Positions 37,103 to 45,645 of a stretch of DNA of 64,000 nucleotides are shown here, piece by piece. How positions within the stretch are numbered: position 1 is the first letter of the stretch; every line of letters starts with the position of its first letter. The stretch is from assembly GCF_004010155.1 (NCBI RefSeq), contig NZ_RRYH01000009.1:62001-126000 (forward strand), given 5' to 3'. The notes beneath the pieces are model-generated. The model was given only the letters and a program-made list of their open reading frames with translations. It searched no databases and was not told the origin of the DNA. The translations under genes were made by a program, and so were the position numbers. This stretch comes from Solirhodobacter olei (lineage in GTDB: Bacteria; Pseudomonadota; Alphaproteobacteria; Rhodobacterales; Rhodobacteraceae).

Positions 37103-38272
37103 ATGCCCGTCATCACCTGCATAGAGGATCTGCGAAAGATCTACCATCGCCGCGTCCCGCGGATGTTCTACGACTACGCCGAAAGCGGCAGCTACACGGA
37201 ACAGACCTTCCGCGAGAACACCAGCGATTTCAAGAACCTGCGCCTTCGCCAAAAGGTCGCCGTGGACATGTCCGGCCGATCCACCGCCTCCGATATGATC
37301 GGCGAGAGCGTGGCGATGCCGGTCGCCCTCGCCCCGGTCGGGCTGACCGGAATGCAACATGCCGACGGCGAGATCCTGGCCGCCAGGGCGGCCGAAGCCT
37401 TCGGCGTGCCCTTCACCCTTTCCACCATGTCGATCTGCTCGATCGAGGATGTGGCCGCCCATACCCGCAAGCCGTTCTGGTTCCAGCTCTACGTCATGAA
37501 GGACTGGGACTTCGTCGAGAACATCATCAACCGCGCCAAGGCGGCGAACTGCTCCGCCATGGTGCTGACGCTCGACCTGCAGATCCTCGGCCAGCGCCAC
37601 AAGGACCTCAAGAACGGCCTCTCCGCGCCGCCGAAGCTGACCATCCCGACGATGCTCAACCTCGCCACCAAATGGGGCTGGGGGATGGAGATGCTCGGCA
37701 CCAAGCGCCGCTTCTTCGGCAATATCGTCGGCCACGCCAAGGGCGTGGGCGATGCCTCGTCGCTTTCGTCCTGGACCAACGAGCAGTTCGATCCCCAGCT
37801 CGACTGGGGAAAGATCCAGCGCATCCGCGACATGTGGGGCGGCAAGATCATCCTGAAGGGCATCCTCGACGTCGAGGACGCAAAGCGAGCCGCCGATTTC
37901 GGTGCCGATGCGATCATCGTCTCCAACCACGGCGGGCGGCAGCTCGACGGCGCACTCAGCTCGATCCGGATGCTCCCCTCCATCGTCCGCGCCGTGGGCG
38001 ATCAGGTCGAGATCCACATGGATGGCGGGATCCGCTCCGGCCAGGACGTGCTGAAGGCGCTGGCGCTCGGTGCCAAGGGCACCTTCATCGGCCGCAGCTA
38101 CATCTACGGGCTCGGCGCGATGGGCCAGAAGGGCGTCGCAACGGCCCTGGAGGTGATCCGCAAGGAGCTCGACATCTCGATGGCCCTCTGCGGCGAGAAG
38201 GACGTGAAGGCGCTCCGCCGCGAGAACCTGCTGATCCCGGCCGATTTCGAAGGCAACTGGGCCGGGGCCTGA
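37103..38272 (+). CDS. lldD: FMN-dependent L-lactate dehydrogenase (alpha-hydroxy-acid oxidase family)
   Basis: A 389-residue TIM barrel that oxidises L-lactate or a close 2-hydroxy acid to the keto acid, feeding the respiratory chain. The N-terminus (IEDLRKIYHRRVPRMFYDYAESGSYTEQT) and the active-site SNHGGRQLDG with the base histidine, then DGGIRSGQDVLKALALGA and GRSYIYGLGA (FMN phosphate), are conserved. GCGGAGG precedes the ATG at 37103. Glycolate, mandelate or other close substrates cannot be excluded. Confidence 0.88.
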   Translation: MPVITCIEDLRKIYHRRVPRMFYDYAESGSYTEQTFRENTSDFKNLRLRQKVAVDMSGRSTASDMIGESVAMPVALAPVGLTGMQHADGEILAARAAEAFGVPFTLSTMSICSIEDVAAHTRKPFWFQLYVMKDWDFVENIINRAKAANCSAMVLTLDLQILGQRHKDLKNGLSAPPKLTIPTMLNLATKWGWGMEMLGTKRRFFGNIVGHAKGVGDASSLSSWTNEQFDPQLDWGKIQRIRDMWGGKIILKGILDVEDAKRAADFGADAIIVSNHGGRQLDGALSSIRMLPSIVRAVGDQVEIHMDGGIRSGQDVLKALALGAKGTFIGRSYIYGLGAMGQKGVATALEVIRKELDISMALCGEKDVKALRRENLLIPADFEGNWAGA

Positions 38273-38278
38273 GCCGCC

Positions 38279-38956
38279 CTAGCCCAGCGCCTGCGCCGCC
38301 CTCTCGGAGGCCCGCAGGCGCTGCTCCCGCAGCCCCGCCCCCTTCTCGCGCAGCCGTGCCACCAGTTCGGGCGAGGCCGTCCGGAGCGAGCCGCAGCGGA
38401 ACGGCGGCTCCGGGTCGTATTCGATCTGCAGCTGGATCTCCTGCGCAGCCTCCTCGCCCAGCACCTCGGCGGCGATCGCCAGCGCGAAGTCGATGCCGGA
38501 GGTCACGCCCGCCCCGGTGAAGCGGTTGCGGTCGCGCACCACCCGTGCCTCCACCGGCTCCGCCCCGAAGAGCGCCAGCTGGTCGAGCGAGGCCCAATGC
38601 GTCGTCGCCCGGTACCCCGTCAACAGCCCTGCCGCCCCCAGCACCAGCGCCCCGGTGCAGACCGAGGTCACCCAGGCGCAGCCCGGCGCCACCCCGCGCA
38701 GGTAGTCGAGCATCTCGGCGTCCTCCATCAGCGCGATCTGCCCCGGCCCGCCGGGCACGCAGATCAGGTCGAGCGAGCCGGCCTCATCGAACGTGTGCGT
38801 GGGCAGCATCGCCAGCCCTCGATCCGACCGCACCGGATCGCGGGTCTTCCAGATCAGCGAGACCTCGGCCCCTGCCATCCGTGTGAAGACCTCGAGCGGC
38901 CCGGTCAGGTCAAGCTGGGTCAGGTTCGGAAAAAGGAGCATCCCGATCCGCATCAT
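38279..38956 (-). CDS. DJ-1/PfpI-family protein, isonitrile-hydratase-like
   Basis: A 225-residue single-domain class-I glutamine amidotransferase-like protein. Nucleophile Cys100 lies in the VTSVCTGALVLGAAGLL elbow, with the expected acidic residue near 19 (LTGPLEVF) that tunes it. The layout and the VCTGALVLG/TTHWA blocks match isonitrile hydratases (isocyanide to N-formamide) rather than AraC-fused members. Convergent with the lactate dehydrogenase gene, only six bases apart. Substrate unverified. Confidence 0.8.
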   Translation of the reverse strand: MMRIGMLLFPNLTQLDLTGPLEVFTRMAGAEVSLIWKTRDPVRSDRGLAMLPTHTFDEAGSLDLICVPGGPGQIALMEDAEMLDYLRGVAPGCAWVTSVCTGALVLGAAGLLTGYRATTHWASLDQLALFGAEPVEARVVRDRNRFTGAGVTSGIDFALAIAAEVLGEEAAQEIQLQIEYDPEPPFRCGSLRTASPELVARLREKGAGLREQRLRASERAAQALG

Positions 38957-38997
38957 GTCCCTCCTAGCCGGGCCTCCCTACCGGGCCGCGCCCGGGC

Positions 38998-40191
38998 TCA
39001 GCCCTTCGCCGCTTCGGCCGCCGCGGCCACGCCACGGGTGAAGTCCTCGATCAGGATCTCGATCTCCTCGACCCCAACGGAGATGCGGAAGAACCCCTCG
39101 GTGATCCCCACCGCCTCGCGCTCCGCCGCCGGAACCGCCCGGTGCGAGCTGGAGTTCGGATGGGAAAGTGTCGTGCCCACGTCGCCCAGCGTCGGCGCAA
39201 AGGCCACCTCGGGCATCGCCAGCGTCAGGGCGTTGGCAGCGGCGCGGCCGCCCTCCAGCTCGAAGCTTACCATGTTGCCGCCGCGCTCGCCCAGCAGGGG
39301 GCCAGCGCGGTTGTGGTCGGGGTGGTCGGGGCGGGTCGGGTAGACCACGCGCTTGATCCCCTTCAGACCGGCGAGGTGATCAGCCAGCGCCCGCGCGTTC
39401 TCCTGCGCCCGGTCGAAGCGCAGGTTGAAGGAGTAAAGCCCGCGTTCTGCCAGCCAGCAGTCGAACGGGCTGGGCGTCATGCCGGTCGTCACCGCGAAAT
39501 CGTAGATCGTCTTGCGCACCGCCGGGTCACGCGCGGCGACATAGCCGAGCGTCACGTCGGCATGGCCGGCCAGGAGCTTCGTCACCGAATGCAGCACGAT
39601 ATCCGCGCCATGCTCCAGCGGTCGGTAAGCGCGCGGGGTGGTGAAGGTGTTGTCGACGACCAGGAGGATGCCGCGCTCATTGGCGAGCTTCGTGATCCCC
39701 TCCATATCGGCGAGGCGCAGCGTCGGGTTCGACATCACCTCGACGAGGATCATCTTCGTCTCCGGCCGGGTCGCCGCCTCGATCGCCGCAGCGCTGGTGC
39801 AATCGGCCAGCGTCGTCTCGATCCCGTAGCGCGACATCTCCTGCGTCAGAAGCCGCAGCGAGCGGCCGTAGAGCTGGTCGCCCCCGATCACATGGTCGCC
39901 CGCCTTCAGCAGCCCCATCAGCACGACCGAGACCGCCGCCATGCCGGAGCCGAGGATCAGCCCGCCCTCGGCCCCTTCCAGCCCGTCGATCATGGTCGCA
40001 AGGTGGTCGGCGTTCGGATGGCCCTCGCGGGCATAGGTATAGCCCGGCACCTTGCCCGCGTATTGCGCGTCGAGCTGGTCGGGGCTGTCGGAGGCATAGA
40101 CGACAGCCATCTGCAGCGGCGGCACGACCGGGCGGCTCACCCCCTCCGGCCAGGGATTGCGGCGAACGAGGGTGCGGCGGGCGTCGGTCAT
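38998..40191 (-). CDS. PLP-dependent trans-sulfuration enzyme (cystathionine gamma-synthase/gamma-lyase family)
   Basis: A 397-residue fold-type-I enzyme. The PLP lysine sits in HSVTKLLAGHADVTLG near 206, with the family's GSGMAAVS and DNTFTTP blocks. Members make or break C-S bonds in cystathionine, methionine or O-acetylhomoserine. The set here is closest in layout to methionine gamma-lyase or cystathionine beta/gamma-type proteins; I cannot separate these. AGGAGATCC precedes the ATG at 40191. A neighbouring MFS exporter might export a product. Confidence 0.87.
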   Translation of the reverse strand: MTDARRTLVRRNPWPEGVSRPVVPPLQMAVVYASDSPDQLDAQYAGKVPGYTYAREGHPNADHLATMIDGLEGAEGGLILGSGMAAVSVVLMGLLKAGDHVIGGDQLYGRSLRLLTQEMSRYGIETTLADCTSAAAIEAATRPETKMILVEVMSNPTLRLADMEGITKLANERGILLVVDNTFTTPRAYRPLEHGADIVLHSVTKLLAGHADVTLGYVAARDPAVRKTIYDFAVTTGMTPSPFDCWLAERGLYSFNLRFDRAQENARALADHLAGLKGIKRVVYPTRPDHPDHNRAGPLLGERGGNMVSFELEGGRAAANALTLAMPEVAFAPTLGDVGTTLSHPNSSSHRAVPAAEREAVGITEGFFRISVGVEEIEILIEDFTRGVAAAAEAAKG

Positions 40192-40258
40192 GGCGGATCT
40201 CCTTTTGCCGGATTTGGTTGCACGGGCCACGGGGACTGGCAAGAGGCCGCGATGCCCC

Positions 40259-41440
40259 TTACCCCGCGACTCCGCGCGCGCCGCGCGTCCGGGTCAGGCC
40301 ATGCGCCTGCAGCGCCACGGCCGCCAGCGTCAGCCCCGCCCCCAGCATGCAGACGCCGGGCCACCCCGACTGCCGCCAGGCCAGCGCCGCCGCGGCCGAG
40401 GCCGCCGCCCCGCCGACAAACATCACGCTCATGTAGAGCGTGTTGATGCGGGACCGCGCCTCGGGCCGGAGCGCGTAGATGATCGACTGGTTCGACACCA
40501 TCGAGACCTGCGCCCCGAAATCGAGCACCACGACGCCGATGCCGAGCCCGATCAACGACCCCCAGAAGCCGAAGACGAGCCAGGCGAGAAAGGCCACCCC
40601 GGCCCCCAGCGCCGCCACCCGTTCCGGCCCGATCCGGTCGCCGACCCGACCGGCGACCGGGGCGATCAGCACGCCCGTCATGCCTAGCAGGCCGAAGCTT
40701 CCCGCCGTCGCCGCGCCCAGCCCGTACTGCGGGCTCGCCAGCTGCAGCGCGAGGATGGTCCAGAAGACCGAGAAGGCGCCAAAGACCAGCCCCTGCGTAT
40801 AGGCCGCGCGCCTCAGCGTCGGGAACTCGCGCCAGAGGTGGATCAGCGTCACCATCAGCCGGCCGTAGCTCTGCCGGCTCTCCGCCGGCCCCTCGGGCAG
40901 CACCCGGCCGAGCCACAGCCCCGTCAGCGCCGCGACCGGCGCCGAGATCGCGAAGATCGCGGGCCAGCCGAAGGCCTCGGCGGTGAAGCCCGCCACCGTC
41001 CGGCTCAGCAGGATCCCCCCCAGAAGCCCCGCCATGACAGAACCGACCACCGCCCCCCGCCGCTCCGGCGCCGCCAGATGGGCCGCGAAGGGCACCACCT
41101 GCTGCGCCACGGTCGAGGCCGCGCCGAGCAGCACCGAGGCCGCCAGCAGCACGCCCACGCCCGGCGCCGCTGCCGTCAGCGCCAGGACCAGCGCCAGGAT
41201 CAGGAACTGCACCACGATCAGCCGCCGCCGCTCCATCAGGTCGCCCAGAGGCACCAGGAACAGAAGCCCCAGCGCATAGCCCGCCTGGGTCGCGGTCGGG
41301 ATCATCGGCACCAGCGGGTTGCCCGGAAAATCCTGCGCCAGAAGCGCCAGCATCGGCTGGGCGTAATAGATGCTCGCCACCGCGACACCCGTCGCCACTG
41401 CCATGCTGCGCACCGGCAGCCGCCGATCCTCACCCGTCAT
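40259..41440 (-). CDS. MFS transporter
   Basis: A 393-residue major-facilitator protein with about twelve helices. Motif A-like [11 protein letters not shown] is near helix 2-3, and the half-molecule repeat GDRIGPERV appears at the corresponding place in the second half. It belongs to the drug/arabinose-type exporter group by appearance. It starts at the ATG at 41440; a longer open frame crossing the cupin gene is a shadow. It lies upstream of the PLP enzyme gene (67 bases). Confidence 0.86.
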   Translation of the reverse strand: MTGEDRRLPVRSMAVATGVAVASIYYAQPMLALLAQDFPGNPLVPMIPTATQAGYALGLLFLVPLGDLMERRRLIVVQFLILALVLALTAAAPGVGVLLAASVLLGAASTVAQQVVPFAAHLAAPERRGAVVGSVMAGLLGGILLSRTVAGFTAEAFGWPAIFAISAPVAALTGLWLGRVLPEGPAESRQSYGRLMVTLIHLWREFPTLRRAAYTQGLVFGAFSVFWTILALQLASPQYGLGAATAGSFGLLGMTGVLIAPVAGRVGDRIGPERVAALGAGVAFLAWLVFGFWGSLIGLGIGVVVLDFGAQVSMVSNQSIIYALRPEARSRINTLYMSVMFVGGAAASAAAALAWRQSGWPGVCMLGAGLTLAAVALQAHGLTRTRGARGVAG

Positions 41441-41617
41441 TCCCGCTTCCCCGTCCTGGACCTCCCCGGACCTAGCGGGATGCGCCGCCATGGCAAGTCC
41501 AATTGCGCCCCCCGGCCCTGCAACCCGGGCATGGCGGCCCAGCCCTGCGCCCCGGCATGGCAGCGCCCGCCCTGCCCTGCTAGAAGCGGGGCAGCCCATA
41601 TCGACAGGAGATCGCTC

Positions 41618-42016
41618 ATGGAGATTACCCGCGCCGGCAGCCAGCCCTCGGGCAGGGGCCCTTCGGACTGGTTCACCGGCACCGTCCGCATCGACCCGCT
41701 CTTCGCCGTGGCCCCTCCGGCCCGCGCCGCCAGCGCCGCGGTGACCTTCGAGCCCGGCGCCCGCACCGCCTGGCACACCCACCCGCTGGGCCAGGTGCTG
41801 ATCGTCACGTCCGGCCTCGGCCGCGTCCAGCGATGGGGCGGCCCGGTGGAGGAGATCCGCCCCGGCGACGTGATCCGCTTCGCCCCGGGCGAGAAGCACT
41901 GGCACGGCGCCTCGCCCGAAACCGCGATGACCCATATCGCGATCCACGAGGCCCTGGACGGCAAGACCGTCGACTGGATGGAACATGTGACCGACGCCCA
42001 GTACCTCGGCGCCTGA
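41618..42016 (+). CDS. Cupin-domain protein
   Basis: A 132-residue single-domain cupin. Metal ligands are visible in motif 1 ([17 protein letters not shown], HxH) and motif 2 ([16 protein letters not shown]). Homologues occur beside carboxymuconolactone-decarboxylase-like proteins and often detoxify or isomerise small molecules; this one has only the cupin. GACAGGAGATC gives a strong ribosome site. Convergent with thpR, nearly abutting. Confidence 0.85.
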   Translation: MEITRAGSQPSGRGPSDWFTGTVRIDPLFAVAPPARAASAAVTFEPGARTAWHTHPLGQVLIVTSGLGRVQRWGGPVEEIRPGDVIRFAPGEKHWHGASPETAMTHIAIHEALDGKTVDWMEHVTDAQYLGA

Positions 42017-42021
42017 GCCGG

Positions 42022-42564
42022 TCAGGCGGTCAGCGGATAGCGCATGACCTCCTCGTAGATCCGGCCCTCCGGCCCCGGGTCGGAACGCCAGAGCCCGAAG
42101 GCCGCCACCGGCCAGGGCCCGGCGCGAAAACCCGCGGCACCGGCGGCGGCCCGCTCGATCCGCTCCGCCTCGCCCCGGCCGCCCTTCAGGCGGCCGAGCG
42201 TCACATGCGGGGTGAAGCGCCGGGCCTCTGGCGTGAGCCCGGCGTCGCGCAGGGCCGTCTCCACCTTCGTCTGAAGCGCCATCAGCGCCGGCTGCGGTGC
42301 CACGGCGGCATAGGCCACCCGCGGCCGCGCGCCGCCGAAGAGGCCAACGCCCGAAAGCGCCATCTCGAACCCCGGCGACCGGATCGCGGAAAGCGCCAGG
42401 TGCGCCTCCTCCGCCTGCGGCTCGGGGATATCGCCCAGGAAGGAAAGCGTCAGGTGAAAGCCCGCGGCCGGCACCGGCCTCGGCAAGGGCAGCCCCGCCT
42501 GCAGGAGAGCCAGCGCGTCGCGCACTTCCTCGGGCAGGGCAATGGCGACGAAGCACCGGATCAT
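42022..42564 (-). CDS. thpR: RNA 2',3'-cyclic phosphodiesterase (2H family)
   Basis: A 180-residue two-histidine phosphoesterase with two HxTx motifs, His37-Leu-Thr (FHLTLSFLG) and His120-Val-Thr (FTPHVTLGRL), and the family's MIRCFVAIALPEEV start. It hydrolyses 2',3'-cyclic phosphates at RNA ends. It overlaps the upstream amidohydrolase gene by four bases, so they are co-translated. Confidence 0.92.
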   Translation of the reverse strand: MIRCFVAIALPEEVRDALALLQAGLPLPRPVPAAGFHLTLSFLGDIPEPQAEEAHLALSAIRSPGFEMALSGVGLFGGARPRVAYAAVAPQPALMALQTKVETALRDAGLTPEARRFTPHVTLGRLKGGRGEAERIERAAAGAAGFRAGPWPVAAFGLWRSDPGPEGRIYEEVMRYPLTA

Positions 42565-43685
42565 CTTCGCGCGAGCCTCCCGATCCGGTCCCGCAGCTCC
42601 GCGCGCACCTCGCCCTCCCGCGGCGGGTCGAGAAGGGTGGTGTAAAGCGCCTCTTCCACCTCGCGGCCCCGCTGGCGGAAGCCGTCGAGCCCGCGCAGCA
42701 CCGCCTCCGCCTCTGCCGGCAGACGGTCCGGCACCTCATGCCCCGCCAGCGCCGCCCAGACCCCGGCCCAGCAGCGCCCGACCGACCAGGCGTTGTAACC
42801 GCCGCCGCCAAGCACGATCAGCCGGGGCGCAAGCGGCCTGAGCGCCCGGACGACCTCACGATGGGCGTTGTTTGACAGCGCAAGCCGCGACAGCGGATCT
42901 TCCGCCAGTGCATCCGCCCCGCATTGCAGGATGACGACCTCCGGCCGGTGGGCCGCGACGCGGGGCAGGATCAGCCCCTCCAGCGCGGCGCGCATCTCGG
43001 TATCGTTGAACCCGCGCGACACAGGCAGGTTGAAGCAGTTGCCCCCGCCGTCATCCTCCAGCGCGCCGGTGAAGGGCCAGCGGCGTTCCTCGTGGACGGA
43101 CACCAGAAGCGCCTCCTCATCCCCGGCGAAGGCCGCCTCCACCCCGTCGCAGTGATGCGCGTCTATGTCGACATAGGCGATCCGGCGCAGGCCGAAGCGG
43201 CGCAGCACGAGCATGCAGAGCACCGGATCGTTCAGGTAACAGAACCCGTTCGCCCGGTCGGCCAGCCCGTGATGCGTGCCGCCCGCGGGCGAATAGACGA
43301 CGCCGCCGTCCCGCACCAGCTCCGCCGCCAGCATCACCGCCCCGGCGGAGGTGGCCGGGCGGCGGAACATCTCGGGGAAGACCGGGTTCGAGGTGGTGCC
43401 GAGCCCGTGGCGCGCCCGCACCTCATCGTTCACCGCGCCCTCGGCCTCCGCCCGCTGAAGCGCGGCGACATACTCCGGCGTATGCCAGAGCGTCAGGGCG
43501 GCCGGCTTGGCGCGCGGGCTGGTGCGATACTGCCCCGGCGCCAGCCAGCCCATCGCCCGGACGAGATCGATCACCGTCGAGACCCTCGGCACCCTGAGCG
43601 GATGCCAGGCGCCGTAGCTCGACCGGCGGTAGATCTCCGATCCGATGAAGGCGGGGATACCCGCCGCATGCGTCTCTGCCGCCAT
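42561..43685 (-). CDS. Histone-deacetylase-family amidohydrolase (AcuC/HDAC-like)
   Basis: A 374-residue zinc hydrolase of the arginase/deacetylase fold. HHGLADRANGFCYLND and the zinc-binding DIDAHHCDGVEAAF blocks are conserved, with later CGADALAEDPL and GGGGYN. Such bacterial proteins remove acetyl groups from polyamines, lysines or small amides. It starts at 43685, divergent from the Nudix gene, and overlaps thpR. Confidence 0.9.
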   Translation of the reverse strand: MAAETHAAGIPAFIGSEIYRRSSYGAWHPLRVPRVSTVIDLVRAMGWLAPGQYRTSPRAKPAALTLWHTPEYVAALQRAEAEGAVNDEVRARHGLGTTSNPVFPEMFRRPATSAGAVMLAAELVRDGGVVYSPAGGTHHGLADRANGFCYLNDPVLCMLVLRRFGLRRIAYVDIDAHHCDGVEAAFAGDEEALLVSVHEERRWPFTGALEDDGGGNCFNLPVSRGFNDTEMRAALEGLILPRVAAHRPEVVILQCGADALAEDPLSRLALSNNAHREVVRALRPLAPRLIVLGGGGYNAWSVGRCWAGVWAALAGHEVPDRLPAEAEAVLRGLDGFRQRGREVEEALYTTLLDPPREGEVRAELRDRIGRLARR

Positions 43686-43786
43686 CCGCCTCCCTCGCCG
43701 TCCGGCCCGTCCGTCTTCCCGAAGTTGTCAAAATCGTTACAGTTTACAGCGTTTTTGCAGGCCGCCGCTGGCAGTCCATGCGATCC

Positions 43787-43829
43787 GGTGTTACTTTGAA
43801 TTGGAGCAGTTCCAAAAAATTCCAACACC
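43787..43829. promoter_or_regulatory. Inverted repeats upstream of the Nudix gene
   Basis: TTGGA-GCAGT-TCCAA (43801-43815) is a 5-base inverted repeat nested inside GGTGTT (43787) and AACACC (43824), all in AT-rich DNA between the divergent deacetylase and Nudix genes. Could be an operator or a leader hairpin. Confidence 0.3.
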
Positions 43830-43852
43830 CCGGGCGCACGGGGGAGCAAACG

Positions 43853-44329
43853 ATGTCGATGTCAGGAAAGATCAAACCCCTCATGCCGATCGCCGAGGCG
43901 GTCGCGGCCGATCCCGTGGCCTGCCAGGTCGCCGGCCTCTGCTGGCGCCTGTCCAGCGGCGGCAAGCTTGAGGTTCTCCTTGTCACCAGCCGCGACACCG
44001 GCCGATGGATCCTGCCGAAAGGCTGGCCGATCAAGGGCTTGGACGCCGCCAACTCGGCGCTCCGCGAGGCGTTCGAGGAAGCCGGCGTGGACGGCAGGGT
44101 GGCCAGTGCGGAAATCGGCCGCTTCCCCTACGTGAAGGTGATGGGCGAGGATCGCGGCTTTCCCTGCGAGGTTGCCGTCTTCCCGATCGAGGTCCGCCGC
44201 CTGCGCGACGTTTTTCCCGAATGCGACCAGCGCCGCCGCAAGTGGTTCCCGATCGAGAAGGCCGCGCAGAAGGTCGACGAGCCGGAGCTGGCGGAGCTTC
44301 TGCTGAGCTTCACGCCGGGCAGGGGCTGA
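43853..44329 (+). CDS. Nudix hydrolase
   Basis: A 158-residue Nudix protein. The box is LPKGWPIKGLDAANSALREAFEEAGV; it keeps the REAFEEAG core but has leucine at the first glutamate of the canonical GX5E spacing, as in a group of alphaproteobacterial DIPP-like proteins that also have PKGWPxKG. Substrates could be nucleoside or inositol polyphosphates; not determined. GGGGGAGC precedes the ATG at 43853. Confidence 0.87.
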   Translation: MSMSGKIKPLMPIAEAVAADPVACQVAGLCWRLSSGGKLEVLLVTSRDTGRWILPKGWPIKGLDAANSALREAFEEAGVDGRVASAEIGRFPYVKVMGEDRGFPCEVAVFPIEVRRLRDVFPECDQRRRKWFPIEKAAQKVDEPELAELLLSFTPGRG

Positions 44330-44407
44330 ACCGCCCGCCCCGTCTCTTCGCCTTGAAACTCCCTCGGAAATCGTTACCTCGTAAAGGGTAAACCGATCGA
44401 GGCAGGC

Positions 44408-44857
44408 ATGATCCGCTACGCCCTTCACTGCGACAAAGGCCACGCATTCGAAAGCTGGTTCGCCTCGGCGGAGGCCTGCGACCGGCTGATCGAGACCGGC
44501 CGCATCACATGCATCGAATGCGGCTCGACCGGAGTCGCGAAATCGTTGATGGCCCCGGCCGTGAACCAGGGCGGCACCGAGGCACCCAAGCCGAAACCCG
44601 CCGAAAAGCAGCCCGGCCCGCTCACGTCCCCGCAGAACCCGATGGAGCAGGCGCTTGCCGCCCTGCGCAAGGAGATCGAGGCGAATTCCGATTATGTCGG
44701 CATGAATTTCGTCTCCGAAGCCCGCGCGATCCATGCCGGCGACGCGCCCGAACGCTCGATCTTCGGCGAAGCCCGCCCCGACGAGGCCCGCGCCCTGATC
44801 GAAGAGGGCGTGCCGGTCGCGCCCCTGCCCTTCCTGCCGGCCAGAAAGACCAACTGA
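44408..44857 (+). CDS. DUF1178 protein
   Basis: A 149-residue protein of the alphaproteobacterial DUF1178 family: MIRYALHCDKGHAFESWFASAEACDRL with CxxGH and a later CIECGST, forming a possible zinc-ribbon, and the conserved end GMNFVSEARAIHAGDAPERSIFGEA. Function unknown. It precedes the SDR gene by three bases, so they are likely co-transcribed. Confidence 0.9.
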   Translation: MIRYALHCDKGHAFESWFASAEACDRLIETGRITCIECGSTGVAKSLMAPAVNQGGTEAPKPKPAEKQPGPLTSPQNPMEQALAALRKEIEANSDYVGMNFVSEARAIHAGDAPERSIFGEARPDEARALIEEGVPVAPLPFLPARKTN

Positions 44858-44860
44858 CCC

Positions 44861-45529
44861 ATGACGACACTGATCACAGGCGGCGCGCGCGGCCTCGGCC
44901 GGGCGCTGGTGGAAAACCTTTCGGCTGCGGGCGAACCCGTCATCGCCACCCATCGCGGCGCGGTGCCCGAAGCGCTCGCCTCCGGCGCACGCTGGCTGAA
45001 AGCCGACATGACCGACGCGGCGAGCCTGGCGGCCCTCGGCCCCTCGCTCGGCGAGACGGCCGTCGACACGCTGATCTGCAACGCCGGACTTCTGAAGGAC
45101 CGCCACCAGGACATCGACAGCGGCTACCCGCCCGAACTCTGGGCGGAGATGTTCGCCGTCAACGTCACCGGCGTCTTCCTAACCGTCCAGGCGCTCCTGC
45201 CGGCGCTGCGCCGGGCCAAGGGGGCGAAGATCGCCATCATCTCGTCGCAGATGGGTTCCTCGACCCGCGCCAGCGGCGGCAGCCTGATCTACCGCGCCTC
45301 CAAGGCCGCGGCGGTGAACCTCGGCCGCAATCTCGCGGTGGAGCTGAAGGGCCAAGGCATCAGCGTCGGCATCTATCACCCCGGCTGGGTGCAGACCGAC
45401 ATGGGCGGCCCCTCCGCCGCGATCACGCCGGCTCAGTCCGCCGCCGGCCTGATCGAACGCATCCACACCCTCGGCCCGGCCACCACCGGCTGCTTCGAAA
45501 CCTGGGACGGCACCCCCTTCCCGTTCTGA
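44861..45529 (+). CDS. Short-chain dehydrogenase/reductase
   Basis: A 222-residue classical SDR: cofactor loop TGGARGLG near residues 6-13, NAG near 73, serine in ISSQMGS and catalytic YRASK near 148-152. Probably NADP(H)- or NAD(H)-dependent; substrate unknown. It follows the DUF1178 gene in one unit. Confidence 0.88.
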   Translation: MTTLITGGARGLGRALVENLSAAGEPVIATHRGAVPEALASGARWLKADMTDAASLAALGPSLGETAVDTLICNAGLLKDRHQDIDSGYPPELWAEMFAVNVTGVFLTVQALLPALRRAKGAKIAIISSQMGSSTRASGGSLIYRASKAAAVNLGRNLAVELKGQGISVGIYHPGWVQTDMGGPSAAITPAQSAAGLIERIHTLGPATTGCFETWDGTPFPF

Positions 45530-45645
45530 CCGCGATACCCCGCGCGCTTCCTTTGCCTCTGCTCGCGCATCCCCTTGCACCCGCCCCCCGCCGCGCATAA
45601 GAAACGCCCGACGTTTTTTGGCCCGGGGCGCAACGGGGGAGCCTG

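Noticed and set aside
40192-40258. SAM-type riboswitch leader in front of the PLP trans-sulfuration gene
   Set aside because: Only a CAAAAGGAG string next to the ribosome site resembles SAM-II; the leader is 67 bases between two genes and the conserved helices and core bases could not be found.
40838-42016. A long plus-strand frame fused to the cupin
   Set aside because: Its first 260 codons are antisense to the MFS gene and are repetitive in Q/R/H; the cupin has its own start and ribosome site at 41618.
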